This document shows, piece by piece, positions 34,218 through 42,218 of a stretch of 42,218 nt of DNA. The position numbers and the translations under genes are program-made. The notes beneath the pieces were generated by a model. The model was not told the origin of the DNA. It made no database searches and saw nothing but the letters and a program-made list of their open reading frames with translations. The stretch is from NCBI GenBank assembly GCA_900320185.1, contig ONRD01000019.1, positions 1-42,218 of the forward strand. The letters run 5' to 3'. Numbering within the stretch: position 1 is the stretch's first letter; each line of letters begins with the position of its first letter. This stretch comes from an uncultured Bacteroidales bacterium. GTDB taxonomy: Bacteria; Bacteroidota; Bacteroidia; Bacteroidales; UBA932.

Positions 34218-34841
34218 CTACTGTTTTTTCTTCAGCGGGGCGATCATCATGGTCATGCGCTTCCCTTCCAGGGTCGGCATGTTCTCCGCCCTCCCGTACT
34301 CTTCCAGCTCTACGGCGAAGCGCAGGAGCTGCTTCTCTCCCTGGTCGGCGAACATTATGGAACGCCCGCGGAAGAAGATCGTCGCCTTCACCTTGGAGCC
34401 CTCCTCGAGGAACTCCCTTGCATGCTTGAGCTTGAACTGGAAATCATGCTCGTCGGTGTTGGGGCCGAACCGGATCTCCTTGATGACTATCTTGGAGGCG
34501 TTCTGCTTGATTTCCTTGGCCTTCTTCCTCTGCTGGTAAAGGTACTTCTGGTAATCGAGTATCTTGCAGACAGGAGGGTCTGCCTTCGCGCTGATCTCCA
34601 CAAGGTCCAACTCCAGCTGGTCCGCCATCTGAAGGGCCTTGGAGATAGGATAGATTCCGGGTTCCGCAATGTTGTCACCGACGAGACGAACCTGCGAGGC
34701 CGTGATCTCCTCGTTGATGTTGAGCTCGTCCTCGGCCTTCTGGCGGACGGGACGCTGACCGCGGACAACGGCGGGCTTCACTCCGCCAGGCCTGAACGTA
34801 GACGGTCTGGAACCTCCGTAATGTGGTTTCTTGTAAGGCAT
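34218..34841 (-). CDS. infC: Translation initiation factor IF-3
   Basis: 207 residues. A basic N-terminal extension (MPYKKPHYGGSRPSTFRPGG) precedes the IF3-N domain (LNINEEITASQVRLVGDN; DLVEISAKADPPVCKILDYQKYLYQ). The IF3-C domain follows (KEIRFGPNTDEHDFQFKLKH; KVKATIFFRGR). The start is an ordinary ATG; the AUU autoregulation known from E. coli infC is not apparent. It lies 51 bases after thrS. Confidence 0.96.
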   Translation of the reverse strand: MPYKKPHYGGSRPSTFRPGGVKPAVVRGQRPVRQKAEDELNINEEITASQVRLVGDNIAEPGIYPISKALQMADQLELDLVEISAKADPPVCKILDYQKYLYQQRKKAKEIKQNASKIVIKEIRFGPNTDEHDFQFKLKHAREFLEEGSKVKATIFFRGRSIMFADQGEKQLLRFAVELEEYGRAENMPTLEGKRMTMMIAPLKKKQ

Positions 34842-34892
34842 TCTTTAATCTTTACTAATCTTTTGTCTCCTGTTTGCAATAAACACATCCAA

Positions 34893-36851
34893 CTACGCCA
34901 GTTCACGGGCGACCTCCGCCTTGAACCAAGCGATGAAATCTTCTACTTTCATGGTGCCTGCATCGGCGCCTTCCTTCCTGACAGAAACCGTGCCTTCCGC
35001 CACTTCCTTCTCTCCCACGATAGCCAGCACGGGTACTCTCAGCAATGAAATCTCACGGATTCTCTTTCCGAGGGTTTCATTTCTGTCATCAACGGAGCTG
35101 CGAATATCGGAATTATTCATCAATCTGCAAACTTTTTTTGCAAAATCTGAATATTTCTCACTGACAGGCAGCACCTTAACCTGGTCGGGGCTGAGCCACA
35201 GAGGCAGGTGTCCGCCGGTGTGCTCGAGGAGCACGGCGGTGAACCTCTCGATGGAGCCGAAAGGTGCCCTGTGGATCATGACCGGACGCTTCTTGCTGCC
35301 ATCGGCGTCGGTGTACTCGAGCTGGAACCTTTCGGGAAGGTTGTAATCCACCTGGATAGTCCCGAGCTGCCACTTCCTGCCTATGGCATCGCGTACCATG
35401 AAGTCAAGTTTGGGGCCGTAGAATGCCGCTTCACCATATTCCACGACGGTCTTGAGTCCCTTCTCCGCGGCCGCCTCGATGATGGCGTTCTCCGCCTTCT
35501 CCCAGTTCTCGTCGCTGCCGATGTACTTGGACTTGTCGGAAGGGTCCCTGAGGGACACCTGGGCAGTGTATTTGTCGAACTTGAATATCCTGAACACATA
35601 GAGGATCAGGTCGATGACCTTCTCGAACTCCCCTTTCAGCTGGTCCGGCGTCACGAACATGTGGGCGTCGTCCTGGGTGAAGGAGCGGACCCTGGTGAGA
35701 CCGTGCAGCTCTCCGCTCTGCTCGTAGCGGTAGACGGTTCCGAACTCCGCAAGCCTCAGGGGCAGGTCCCTGTAGGAACGGGGAGCGGAACGGAAGATCT
35801 CGCAGTGATGGGGGCAGTTCATGGGTTTGAGCATGTACTCCTCCCCTTCCTGGGGAGTGTGGATGGGCTGGAATGAATCCTTGCCGTACTTCGCATAATG
35901 CCCGGATGTGACGTAGAGGTCCTTCCCGCCGATGTGCGGAGTGACCACGGGCAGATAACCGTACTCATCCTGCTTGCGGCGAAGGAACTTCTCGAGCTCA
36001 TACCGCATGACCGAGCCACGCGGGAGCCAGAGGGGAAGGCCGAGTCCGACCCTGGACGAGAAGGTGAAGAACTCCATCTCCTTGCCGAGCTTGCGGTGAT
36101 CCCGCTTCTTGGCCTCCTCGAGGACTACCAGGTACTCGTCGAGCATGTTCTTCTTGGGGAAGGTGATGCCGTAGATCCTGGTAAGCTGGGGACGCTTCTC
36201 GTCACCGCGCCAGTATGCGCCTGCGAGGGCGGTCAGCTTGACTGCCTTGATGACCTCGGTGCTGCGGAGATGCGGTCCGCGGCACAGGTCCGTGAAATGG
36301 CCGTTCGTGTAATATGTGATGGTGCCGTCCTCAAGTTCGTCGATCAGCTCGCACTTGTAAGGGTCGCCCTTCTGGCGGAAATGCTCCATGGCCTCGGCCT
36401 TGGGAACCTCTATCCTGGTGAACGCCTGCTTTTCGCGGGCAAGTTCGAGCATCCTCTTTTCTATTTTGGGGAAATCAGCGTCGGTAAGCTGATGGCCTCC
36501 CAGGTCGACGTCGTAGTAGAAGCCGTTCTCGATAGCCGGTCCGATTCCGAACTTCACCCCGGGGAACAGGTCCTCGAGAGCCTCCGCCATCAAGTGCGAA
36601 GAAGAGTGCCAGAAAACCCTCTTGGCCTCGTCGTCCTCCCACTTGAGGAGCATAATCGAACAATCCTCAGTCAACGGACGGTCCAGGTCCCGGGTCTCAC
36701 CCTTGCCGATGGTCTTGTCACCGGCGGGCTTTACCGCTATCGCCAGCACTTCTTCCGCAAGCCTGGGGCTGATGCTCCGGGCGATCTCATAACCTGTTAC
36801 GCCTTTCTCGTAGGCCCTGACGCTGCCGTCAGGAAATGTGATGTTGATCAT
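34893..36851 (-). CDS. thrS: Threonyl-tRNA synthetase
   Basis: 652 residues, full length. TGS domain (about 1-60), editing domain with [17 protein letters not shown] and the distal [18 protein letters not shown], a class II catalytic core with [12 protein letters not shown] and [20 protein letters not shown], then [13 protein letters not shown], and a C-terminal anticodon-binding domain ([17 protein letters not shown]). First gene of thrS-infC-rpmI-rplT-lepB. Confidence 0.97.
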   Translation of the reverse strand: MINITFPDGSVRAYEKGVTGYEIARSISPRLAEEVLAIAVKPAGDKTIGKGETRDLDRPLTEDCSIMLLKWEDDEAKRVFWHSSSHLMAEALEDLFPGVKFGIGPAIENGFYYDVDLGGHQLTDADFPKIEKRMLELAREKQAFTRIEVPKAEAMEHFRQKGDPYKCELIDELEDGTITYYTNGHFTDLCRGPHLRSTEVIKAVKLTALAGAYWRGDEKRPQLTRIYGITFPKKNMLDEYLVVLEEAKKRDHRKLGKEMEFFTFSSRVGLGLPLWLPRGSVMRYELEKFLRRKQDEYGYLPVVTPHIGGKDLYVTSGHYAKYGKDSFQPIHTPQEGEEYMLKPMNCPHHCEIFRSAPRSYRDLPLRLAEFGTVYRYEQSGELHGLTRVRSFTQDDAHMFVTPDQLKGEFEKVIDLILYVFRIFKFDKYTAQVSLRDPSDKSKYIGSDENWEKAENAIIEAAAEKGLKTVVEYGEAAFYGPKLDFMVRDAIGRKWQLGTIQVDYNLPERFQLEYTDADGSKKRPVMIHRAPFGSIERFTAVLLEHTGGHLPLWLSPDQVKVLPVSEKYSDFAKKVCRLMNNSDIRSSVDDRNETLGKRIREISLLRVPVLAIVGEKEVAEGTVSVRKEGADAGTMKVEDFIAWFKAEVARELA

Positions 36852-36891
36852 AAAACTAACTAAAATAAATTGGACTGACCAGTAATTTACA

Positions 36892-36913
36892 GACCAAGTA
36901 CTTGAACTTGGCC
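36892..36913 (-). promoter_or_regulatory. Hairpin in the thrS leader
   Basis: GACCAAGT (36892-36899) and ACTTGGCC (36906-36913) form an 8-bp stem with one G-U pair and a 6-base loop. It lies about 16-37 nt inside the predicted thrS transcript. ThrS is known to bind its own leader in E. coli; whether this hairpin plays such a role is speculation. Confidence 0.35.
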
Positions 36914-36935
36914 AGCCATATTCTTAGCCAGTCGA

Positions 36936-36943
36936 CAAAGATA
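36936..36943 (-). promoter_or_regulatory. -7 box of the thrS operon
   Basis: TATCTTTG on the minus strand matches TAnnTTTG; no good -33 TTTG is seen (AGTG at spacing 21). It gives a leader of about 78 nt. Confidence 0.55.
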
Positions 36944-36956
36944 CGAATTATTTTGC

Positions 36957-36964
36957 TATTTTTG
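36957..36964 (+). promoter_or_regulatory. -7 box of the DUF4199 gene
   Basis: TATTTTTG matches TAnnTTTG, 22 bases before the ATG at 36986. It is back to back with the thrS -7 box, with only 13 bases between them, so the two promoters must overlap and may compete. Confidence 0.55.
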
Positions 36965-36985
36965 CACTGCAATACAAGGCTTAAT

Positions 36986-37567
36986 ATGGAAACAAGGAAA
37001 GAGTTCAGCAGCGCCGCAAGCTGGAACAGTGCAGCGGTCGCGGGCTTGATGATGGCGGCGGTGACGCTGGCGCTGCAGTTCGCCTCCACCCTCGCGGGCG
37101 GTATAGGAGGCATAGGAGGAGGATTCCTCTCCATAGTCATGTGGGTTGCCAAGATAGTCTGCTGCGCCGTGTTCTTCAAATACCTCTTGAAGAGGTTTGC
37201 CACCTCCTACAATGGCGTCGGCTACGATTCCCTCAAGAACTACGGTCTCAAGACCGGCCTTTTCTCCTCCCTCATCATTGCCTCCATCCTGGCATTCATG
37301 GTGACCAAGGTCCCGGCCGCGGAATTCATGGAAGCATTCCAGGAACAGATGTCCCAGATGCCGGCAGGGCTTGATTCCAACACCATGGACTCCGTGGAGA
37401 AGATGTTTCCCAAGCTTCCTGTCTGGTCCTTCTTCTTCTATCTTGCATACGGTTGCTTCTGGGGATGGATATTCACCCTCATGTTCGCCAAGGACACCCT
37501 CCCGCATGACGCCTTCGGCGACCCCCTGGACCACGACGACGTCGACGACCAGACCACCCTCCTGTAA
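36986..37567 (+). CDS. DUF4199 membrane protein
   Basis: 193 residues from the ATG at 36986, chosen because it follows the -7 box; the frame is open to 36902. Four hydrophobic segments: AAVAGLMMAAVTLALQF, FLSIVMWVAKIVCCAVFF, TGLFSSLIIASILAFMV and WSFFFYLAYGCFWGWIF. The amphipathic stretch between the third and fourth (EFMEAFQEQMSQMPAG) and the overall layout fit the Bacteroidota DUF4199 family, often next to a GT2 glycosyltransferase as here. Function unknown. Acidic tail ending DDVDDQTTLL. Confidence 0.85.
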   Translation: METRKEFSSAASWNSAAVAGLMMAAVTLALQFASTLAGGIGGIGGGFLSIVMWVAKIVCCAVFFKYLLKRFATSYNGVGYDSLKNYGLKTGLFSSLIIASILAFMVTKVPAAEFMEAFQEQMSQMPAGLDSNTMDSVEKMFPKLPVWSFFFYLAYGCFWGWIFTLMFAKDTLPHDAFGDPLDHDDVDDQTTLL

Positions 37568-37574
37568 AAAAGGT

Positions 37575-37604
37575 GCCTGCCCGGGCAGCGCGCTGCCGGC
37601 AGGC
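37575..37604. repeat. Strong GC-rich hairpin after the DUF4199 gene
   Basis: Outer stem GCCTGCC/GGCAGGC with inner stem GGCAGC/GCTGCC. On the minus strand it is followed by ACC and a T-tract, so by form it would terminate leftward transcription. On the plus strand it has no T-tract and may only slow RNA decay. Confidence 0.5.
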
Positions 37605-37636
37605 TGCAACCCTCAGACCGATCATAAGTGACTGAA

Positions 37637-38602
37637 ATGGAATACCAGAAAGACCTATCAATCATCATCCCCCTCCTGAACGAGGAGGAGTCCCTGGGCG
37701 AACTGCTCGCATGGATCAGGAGCGTCATGAACGCCAACGGCTACGCTTACGAAGTGATCTTCGTGGATGACGGCAGCACCGACGGCTCATGGGCAAGGAT
37801 CCAGGGCTTTGCAAAGGATGACGACCGCGTCAAGGGAATATCCTTCAGGCGCAACTACGGCAAGTCCGCAGCCCTCTTCCATGGCTTCGCAAAAGCCGAA
37901 GGCAGGGTCGTCGTCACCATGGACGCCGACCTGCAGGATTCCCCGGAAGAGATTCCAAGGATGTATGACATGGTGGTCAACGAGGGATGGGACGTCGTCT
38001 CCGGCTGGAAACAGCACAGGCAGGACAACAAGGTCACGAAAAACCTGCCGTCCAAGCTCTACAACGCCACGGCCAGGCGCATCACCGGGATAAAGCTGCA
38101 CGACATGAACTGCGGCCTGAAGGCCTACAGGAACGAAGTCGTAAAGAACATTGAGGTGTACGGCGAGATGCACAGGTACATCCCCTACCTTGCCAAGAAC
38201 GCCGGCTTCACCAGGATCACCGAAAAGCCTGTCCATCACCAGAAAAGGAAATACGGGAAGAGCAAGTTCGGCCTCGAGCGCTTCGTCAACGGCTTCCTGG
38301 ACCTGCTGTCACTTTGGTTCCTGAGCACCTTCGGGAAGAAGCCCATGCACTTCTTCGGCTTCACCGGCCTGCTGATGTTCCTCGTCGGTTTCGTAATGAC
38401 GATCTGGATCATAGTGGCGAAGCTGGTGCATCAGGCCAGCGGGGCCTACTACCGGGCCGTCACCGACCAGCCGCTGTTCTACCTTGCCCTGGTCGCCGTG
38501 ATCCTTGGAGTCATGCTGTTCCTTGCCGGCTTCATCTGCGAGATGATCTCGCGCAACTCCGCCGACAGGAACAAGTACAACATCAAGGATACCATAGGCT
38601 GA
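37637..38602 (+). CDS. Family 2 glycosyltransferase, membrane-anchored (DPM1/ArnC-like)
   Basis: 321 residues from the ATG at 37637; a GTG at 37628 is also in frame. GT-A fold motifs: LSIIIPLLNEEESLGEL, VIFVDDGSTDGSW, VVTMDADLQDSPEEIPRM, LHDMNCGLKAYRNEV and the ending HHQKRKYGKSKFGLERF. Two C-terminal membrane helices follow (FGFTGLLMFLVGFVMTIWIIV; YLALVAVILGVMLFLAGFI). Such enzymes transfer a sugar from a nucleotide donor to polyprenyl phosphate or a lipid; the exact acceptor cannot be told. Same strand as the DUF4199 gene and thrA. Confidence 0.9.
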   Translation: MEYQKDLSIIIPLLNEEESLGELLAWIRSVMNANGYAYEVIFVDDGSTDGSWARIQGFAKDDDRVKGISFRRNYGKSAALFHGFAKAEGRVVVTMDADLQDSPEEIPRMYDMVVNEGWDVVSGWKQHRQDNKVTKNLPSKLYNATARRITGIKLHDMNCGLKAYRNEVVKNIEVYGEMHRYIPYLAKNAGFTRITEKPVHHQKRKYGKSKFGLERFVNGFLDLLSLWFLSTFGKKPMHFFGFTGLLMFLVGFVMTIWIIVAKLVHQASGAYYRAVTDQPLFYLALVAVILGVMLFLAGFICEMISRNSADRNKYNIKDTIG

Positions 38603-38639
38603 GTTTCCCCACTCAATTGTAAAACGAACTTGACACAAG

Positions 38640-40781
38640 ATGAGAGTACTGAAATTCGGGGCAACATCCCTGAACGTTCCCGACGGCGTCGGGAGGATGA
38701 AGGCGATCATTGAATCTGAGCCCGGGGCGAAGATCGTGGTGGTCGCTCCCCTTGAAGGAGCAGGTGCCCAGGCCAGGGATGCCGCCAAAGCCATGGCCCG
38801 TGAACTCTGCAAGGCAATTCCCGGAGCGGAGGTACGCAACCCGCAGGTCTACCTGGGAGGGCATCCGGAAATGCTTCCGGCATGCGAAACGGCGATAGTT
38901 CCCGGATTCATCCCCGACGGATTCAAGACCGGCGAATTCGACGACCTTGAAAAAGGCGGGGCTGACTACCTGGCCAGCCTCATCGCCTCGGAGCAGGATG
39001 CAGAAGCCCTTGAGATCTGGACCGGCACGGACGGGTTCATGACAGCGGACCCGCATTCCGTAAAGACCGCCTACGTGATCAAGGAGATGAATTACAGGGA
39101 GGCCATGGAACTGTGCAACTTCGGCGCCGAAGTGATCTACTCCCCCGCCATCTATCCCGTGCACGCCAAGGGAATACCCCTGATTGTCAAGAACTTCCTT
39201 AACCCTCAAGGCACCGGCACCACCATCCGCGCAGATGTAGGCGCGTCGGAAAGGGCCATCCGCGGGATCTCCTCGATCGACGATGTCAGCCTGATCACTC
39301 TCTCCGGCACCTCAATGGCCGGTCTTGTCGGTGTCAACTGCAGGATATTCACAGCCCTGGCACTTGAGAGGATCAGCGCCTTCCTGGTGTGCCAGTCCGC
39401 TTCGGAGACAGGCATTTCGATCGGAGTGAGTTCACGGGACGCAATGAAGGCAAAGGCAGTCCTCGACGGGGCCTTCTCACGTGAGATTGCCAGCGGGGCG
39501 CTTCTCCCGGCTATCGTATCCGACGCTCTCGCAGCGGTCTCCGTCATAGGAGAGAACATGAAGGATACGCCCGGAGTGGCCGGGAAGCTGTTCTCGACCC
39601 TTGGGAGAAACGGCATATCCGTGAATGCTTTCGCCCAGGATGCCTCCGAGTCCAACATATCCTTCATAGTGCGGCGGAACCAACTGCGCAAGGCCCTGAA
39701 CGTCATACATGACAGTTTCTTCCTGTCCGAATACCAGGAACTGAACCTCTTCGTCTGCGGAACAGGAACAGTTGGCGGGAAACTGCTCGAGCAGATCGCA
39801 TGTCAACGCAGCCGCCTGATGCAGGAGAGCAACGTCAAGATCAACGTCGTCGGCATCGCCAGGAGCGTAAAAGGAATATTCAACCGCGACGGGATCGACC
39901 TTTCCCGTTACAGGGAAATCCTTGAAAAAGGCTCCCCTCTCGACCCGGGCAGGCTCCGTGACGAAGTCATCGGGATGAACATATTCAATTCCGTGTTCGT
40001 GGACTGCACCGCCTCCGGTGAAGTAGCCTCCCTGTACGAAGACTTCTTCAACCACGGAATAAATGTCGTCACCGCCAACAAGATAGCTGCCTCATCCTCC
40101 TACAGCCGCTACCGCAGTCTGAAGGAGACCGCTCTCAGGCGTGGAGTGAAGTTCCTCTTCGAGACCAACGTCGGCGCGGGGCTTCCGATAATCGGCACCA
40201 TAAACGACCTGAGGAACAGCGGGGACCGTATCCTCAGGCTGGAAGCCGTCCTGAGCGGCACTCTGAACTTCATATTCAACACCATCTCGGAGGAGGTGTC
40301 TTTCAGCAAGGCAGTAAGGATGGCGATGGAACAAGGTTACTCGGAACCTGACCCAAGGATCGACCTCTCAGGCAAAGATGTCATCCGCAAACTGGTGATC
40401 CTGTCAAGGGAAGCCGGATACGAAGTCGAGCAGGAAGACGTGAAAGCAAGCCTTTTCATTCCGCAGGAGCTTTTCGAATGCAGCCTGGAGGAGTTCTGGG
40501 AGAAGCTTCCTTCTCTTGACGCCCATTTCGAGAAAGGGCGGAAGAAACTGAAGGAAGAGGGCCGCAGATGGAGATTCGTAGCCCGAATGGAGAAAGGCGA
40601 ATGCAGCGTCTCGCTGGAAGAGATTCCGATGCAGCATTCTTTCTACGTGCTGGACGGATCCAACAACATCATCCTCATCACCACGGAACGCTACAACAAG
40701 CACCCTATGCTTATCCAAGGCTATGGAGCCGGAGCCGACGTCACCGCGGCCGGCGTATTCGCCGACATCCTGTCAGTCTGA
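38640..40781 (+). CDS. thrA: ThrA-type aspartokinase/homoserine dehydrogenase with a reduced kinase domain
   Basis: 713 residues against about 810-820 for normal ThrA. The C-terminal half is an intact homoserine dehydrogenase: LFVCGTGTVGGKLLEQI (NAD site), VVTANKIA, FETNVGAGLPIIGTI, VLSGTLNFIFN, YSEPDPRIDLSGKDV and GYGAGADVTAAGVFAD. The middle has two ACT-type regulatory segments (LSGTSMAGLVGVNCRIFTAL; VIGENMKDTPGVAGKLF). The N-terminal aspartokinase domain has KFGATS instead of KFGGTS, then reaches PGFIPDGFKTGE by about residue 90 rather than 207. It thus lacks some 115 residues, including the conserved RGE(K/R)-S region. TDVDG is TGTDG and LGRGGSDY is LEKGGADY. Homoserine dehydrogenase activity is likely; kinase activity is doubtful. 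Confidence 0.9.
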   Translation: MRVLKFGATSLNVPDGVGRMKAIIESEPGAKIVVVAPLEGAGAQARDAAKAMARELCKAIPGAEVRNPQVYLGGHPEMLPACETAIVPGFIPDGFKTGEFDDLEKGGADYLASLIASEQDAEALEIWTGTDGFMTADPHSVKTAYVIKEMNYREAMELCNFGAEVIYSPAIYPVHAKGIPLIVKNFLNPQGTGTTIRADVGASERAIRGISSIDDVSLITLSGTSMAGLVGVNCRIFTALALERISAFLVCQSASETGISIGVSSRDAMKAKAVLDGAFSREIASGALLPAIVSDALAAVSVIGENMKDTPGVAGKLFSTLGRNGISVNAFAQDASESNISFIVRRNQLRKALNVIHDSFFLSEYQELNLFVCGTGTVGGKLLEQIACQRSRLMQESNVKINVVGIARSVKGIFNRDGIDLSRYREILEKGSPLDPGRLRDEVIGMNIFNSVFVDCTASGEVASLYEDFFNHGINVVTANKIAASSSYSRYRSLKETALRRGVKFLFETNVGAGLPIIGTINDLRNSGDRILRLEAVLSGTLNFIFNTISEEVSFSKAVRMAMEQGYSEPDPRIDLSGKDVIRKLVILSREAGYEVEQEDVKASLFIPQELFECSLEEFWEKLPSLDAHFEKGRKKLKEEGRRWRFVARMEKGECSVSLEEIPMQHSFYVLDGSNNIILITTERYNKHPMLIQGYGAGADVTAAGVFADILSV

Positions 40782-40841
40782 CATCACTTCCGCATTTTTT
40801 ACCATAGAAACCTTCTACATTAACCCATAACTGCCACTGCC

Positions 40842-42074
40842 ATGAAGTATCATGTTATCAATATGGCTTTTGCCATCCTGCTGGCCATTTCGGCCGGTTC
40901 ATGCTCCAAGTTCGAACCGGAGGCTGAAGACATTCCTTTTACGCCTATAGAGCTGACCGGGAACACGAAAAGTTTTGTATCAGGAGGGAACTCCTTCGGA
41001 TACAGACTTCTGAAGGAAGCTGTACAACAAGAAGACAACTCCTTCATGATTTCACCCTTCTCTCTTACTTTCGCCTTGGCTTTGACAGCCGATTCAGCTA
41101 CTGAGGAAGAAGAGTTTGACCAGATTTCCAAAATTCTGGGATTTGAAGGAGCTAGAAGGTCAGATATCAGGGAGTACTGCTCGATAATGTCAGAGCGACT
41201 TCCCAAATTGAGCGAGAAGGTACAAGTTTCTACCGCAAATGCCATTGTCATTGACAGCGACTATGGAGAACCCAAGGCTGAATTCAAAGACATTGCGACC
41301 ACCTGTTACAATACCATGCTTGAGAGCATGCCCTTCAAGGATAATCAGGAAGCGGTTGCCAAATTTATTAACACATGGACTAAGGAAGAAACCCGGGGAA
41401 TGATAGATAAAGCCATAAGCCCAGTAAATGTTGTACCAGGCCTTGAAATCATTGCCAATGCACTATATTTCAAGGGACAATGGAAATACAAATTTGAAAA
41501 GAAGAATACAGCCAGACATACATTCACCGATGAAGAAGGTAAGAAAACCCAAGTTGACATGATGTCAATGGATCACGGACAATTATCTGAAATTCCATAT
41601 TTTGAAAATAACATTTTCCAGGCTGTATCACTCCCATATGGGAACGGTGCATTCGAGATGACTGTTTACCTTCCAAAGTCCGGATACAGTTTGGAAGATG
41701 CTGCAGATTATCTTGCAGACAAAGGGAAACCGAAAGAGAATGGCATCAGGGTCCGTGAGATATCCCTGCCAAGATTCTCAATTAAAGGAAATCGGGTCAA
41801 CTTGACAGGAATCCTGTCCAAGATGGGTTGCGAATACTTGACGGAACTGAACGGTGACTCCCAGGAGAATATTTTACTGGACGGCAGGGACATATTCCAG
41901 GTTTCCGCAATCGAAGTCAATGAATCTGGTACTGAAGCTGCGACTGTGACTATAATAGGATATACAACGGGAGTAAGTCAAGACTTCTGCGCCGACCATC
42001 CATTCCTTTACATTATAAGCGAGACTTCGACAGGAGCGGTTCTGTTCACCGGAGCATACAGAGGCAACGAGTAA
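40842..42074 (+). CDS. Serpin-family protease inhibitor lipoprotein
   Basis: 410 residues with an SPII signal (MAFAILLAISAGSCSKFE). Serpin core: NSFMISPFSLTFALALTADSA, EIIANALYFKGQWKYKF, QVDMMSMDHGQ, AVSLPYGNGAFEMTVYLP and LPRFSIKGN. The hinge of the reactive centre loop is EVNESGTEAATVTI, as in inhibitory serpins (P15 Gly, P14 Thr, then Ala-Ala), and the end is FCADHPFLYIISE. By alignment in the head, the scissile bond falls in YTTGVS, around Thr/Gly, so an elastase- or subtilisin-like target is possible. Visibly AT-richer than neighbouring core genes, suggesting separate ancestry. Surface-lipidated serpins in gut Bacteroidales may protect against host or bacterial proteases; that role is inferred. 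Confidence 0.92.
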   Translation: MKYHVINMAFAILLAISAGSCSKFEPEAEDIPFTPIELTGNTKSFVSGGNSFGYRLLKEAVQQEDNSFMISPFSLTFALALTADSATEEEEFDQISKILGFEGARRSDIREYCSIMSERLPKLSEKVQVSTANAIVIDSDYGEPKAEFKDIATTCYNTMLESMPFKDNQEAVAKFINTWTKEETRGMIDKAISPVNVVPGLEIIANALYFKGQWKYKFEKKNTARHTFTDEEGKKTQVDMMSMDHGQLSEIPYFENNIFQAVSLPYGNGAFEMTVYLPKSGYSLEDAADYLADKGKPKENGIRVREISLPRFSIKGNRVNLTGILSKMGCEYLTELNGDSQENILLDGRDIFQVSAIEVNESGTEAATVTIIGYTTGVSQDFCADHPFLYIISETSTGAVLFTGAYRGNE

Positions 42075-42091
42075 TCACACCATACATACAC

Positions 42092-42138
42092 AAAAAAAAG
42101 AAGGAGTCCGTCGCAGACATGTGTCTGTGACGGACTCC
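42092..42138 (-). terminator. rRNA operon terminator
   Basis: A 17-bp near-perfect hairpin (GGAGTCCGTC-CAGACA with TGTCTG-GACGGACTCC, 42103-42138) is followed on the minus strand by TTC and a run of eight T (42099-42092). It ends the 5S rRNA transcript and may also block readthrough towards the serpin gene. Confidence 0.88.
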
Positions 42139-42143
42139 CTAAG

Positions 42144-42218
42144 AACGGCGGCGACCTACTCTCCCAACTGGTGGGTCAGTACCATCGGCGCGGATGAGCT
42201 TAACTTCTCTGTTCGGGA
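42144..42218 (-). rRNA. rrf: 5S ribosomal RNA, 3' part
   Basis: The minus strand contains the conserved 5S segments CCGAACAGAGAAGTTAAG, CGCCGATGGTACTG and GGGAGAGTAGGTCGCCGCC. About 75 nt of the 3' side are present; the 5' part and presumably the 23S and 16S genes lie beyond the window. Confidence 0.95.

Noticed and set aside
34842-34892. Non-AUG start of infC with IF-3 autoregulation as in E. coli
   Set aside because: The start codon is an ordinary ATG and the spacer is short and unstructured.

Overview
The window looks like a chromosomal segment of a member of the order Bacteroidales (Bacteroidota). The evidence is conserved Bacteroidota gene order (rpmB-rpmG-DUF4295-ftsY; thrS-infC-rpmI-rplT), DUF4199 and DUF4296 proteins, many SPII lipoproteins, near absence of Shine-Dalgarno sequences, and repeated matches to the Bacteroidota promoter consensus TTTG-N19-21-TAnnTTTG. 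Most genes are moderately GC-rich. Three parts are clearly AT-richer and look accessory: about 4.4-5.2 kb, 14.9-16.5 kb and the serpin at 40.9-42.1 kb. I cannot place the organism below order level.

Layout. 1-4.2 kb (minus): a type I restriction-modification locus hsdM-hsdS-[YefM/YoeB toxin-antitoxin]-hsdR. The toxin-antitoxin pair has its own consensus promoter. hsdR appears broken: its Walker A region is missing and the frame changes near 525-545. 4.4-5.2 kb: an orphan lipoprotein. 5.5-7.1 kb: guaA. 7.2-12.8 kb (minus): a probable secreted-enzyme transcript of a MINPP-like histidine phosphatase, a CE15 esterase fused to a GH28 polygalacturonase-like domain, and a CotH-like lipoprotein. 13.0-14.5 kb: a lipoprotein with a zinc-metalloprotease motif, followed by tRNA-Leu(CAG) with its own promoter and terminator.

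14.9-16.9 kb is an accessory scar. It holds the 3' end of an unidentified, possibly polymorphic-toxin gene cut at an IS30-like transposase remnant, two small downstream genes that could be immunity genes, a nested palindrome, a 37-bp tandem repeat and a pair of 87-bp repeats flanked by inverted repeats. 17.0-19.2 kb: two lipoproteins, one an alpha/beta hydrolase, converging on and overlapping mtgA (19.0-19.9 kb), which follows a WG-repeat lipoprotein. 20.8-24.4 kb: a stand-alone LytTR regulator coupled to a NAGPA-like membrane protein and a secreted (alpha/alpha)6-like glycosidase. The regulator is preceded by a striking cluster of TCGTACA motifs, two in each orientation and spaced 20-21 bp.

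24.4-36.9 kb (minus) is core housekeeping: thrS-infC-rpmI-rplT-lepB, then rpmB-rpmG-DUF4295, a terminator, then ftsY-pheT-DUF4296-amidohydrolase-radical SAM-deoC. 37.0-40.8 kb (plus): DUF4199 protein, GT2 glycosyltransferase, and a ThrA-type aspartokinase/homoserine dehydrogenase whose kinase domain lacks about 115 residues and key motif residues. 40.8-42.1 kb: a serpin lipoprotein. The window ends inside a minus-strand 5S rRNA gene with its terminator.

The best leads for something undescribed are the LytTR operator and operon, the toxin/immunity scar, the degenerate ThrA kinase domain, the CE15-GH28 fusion, and a terminator whose T-tract doubles as the -33 element of the ftsY promoter.
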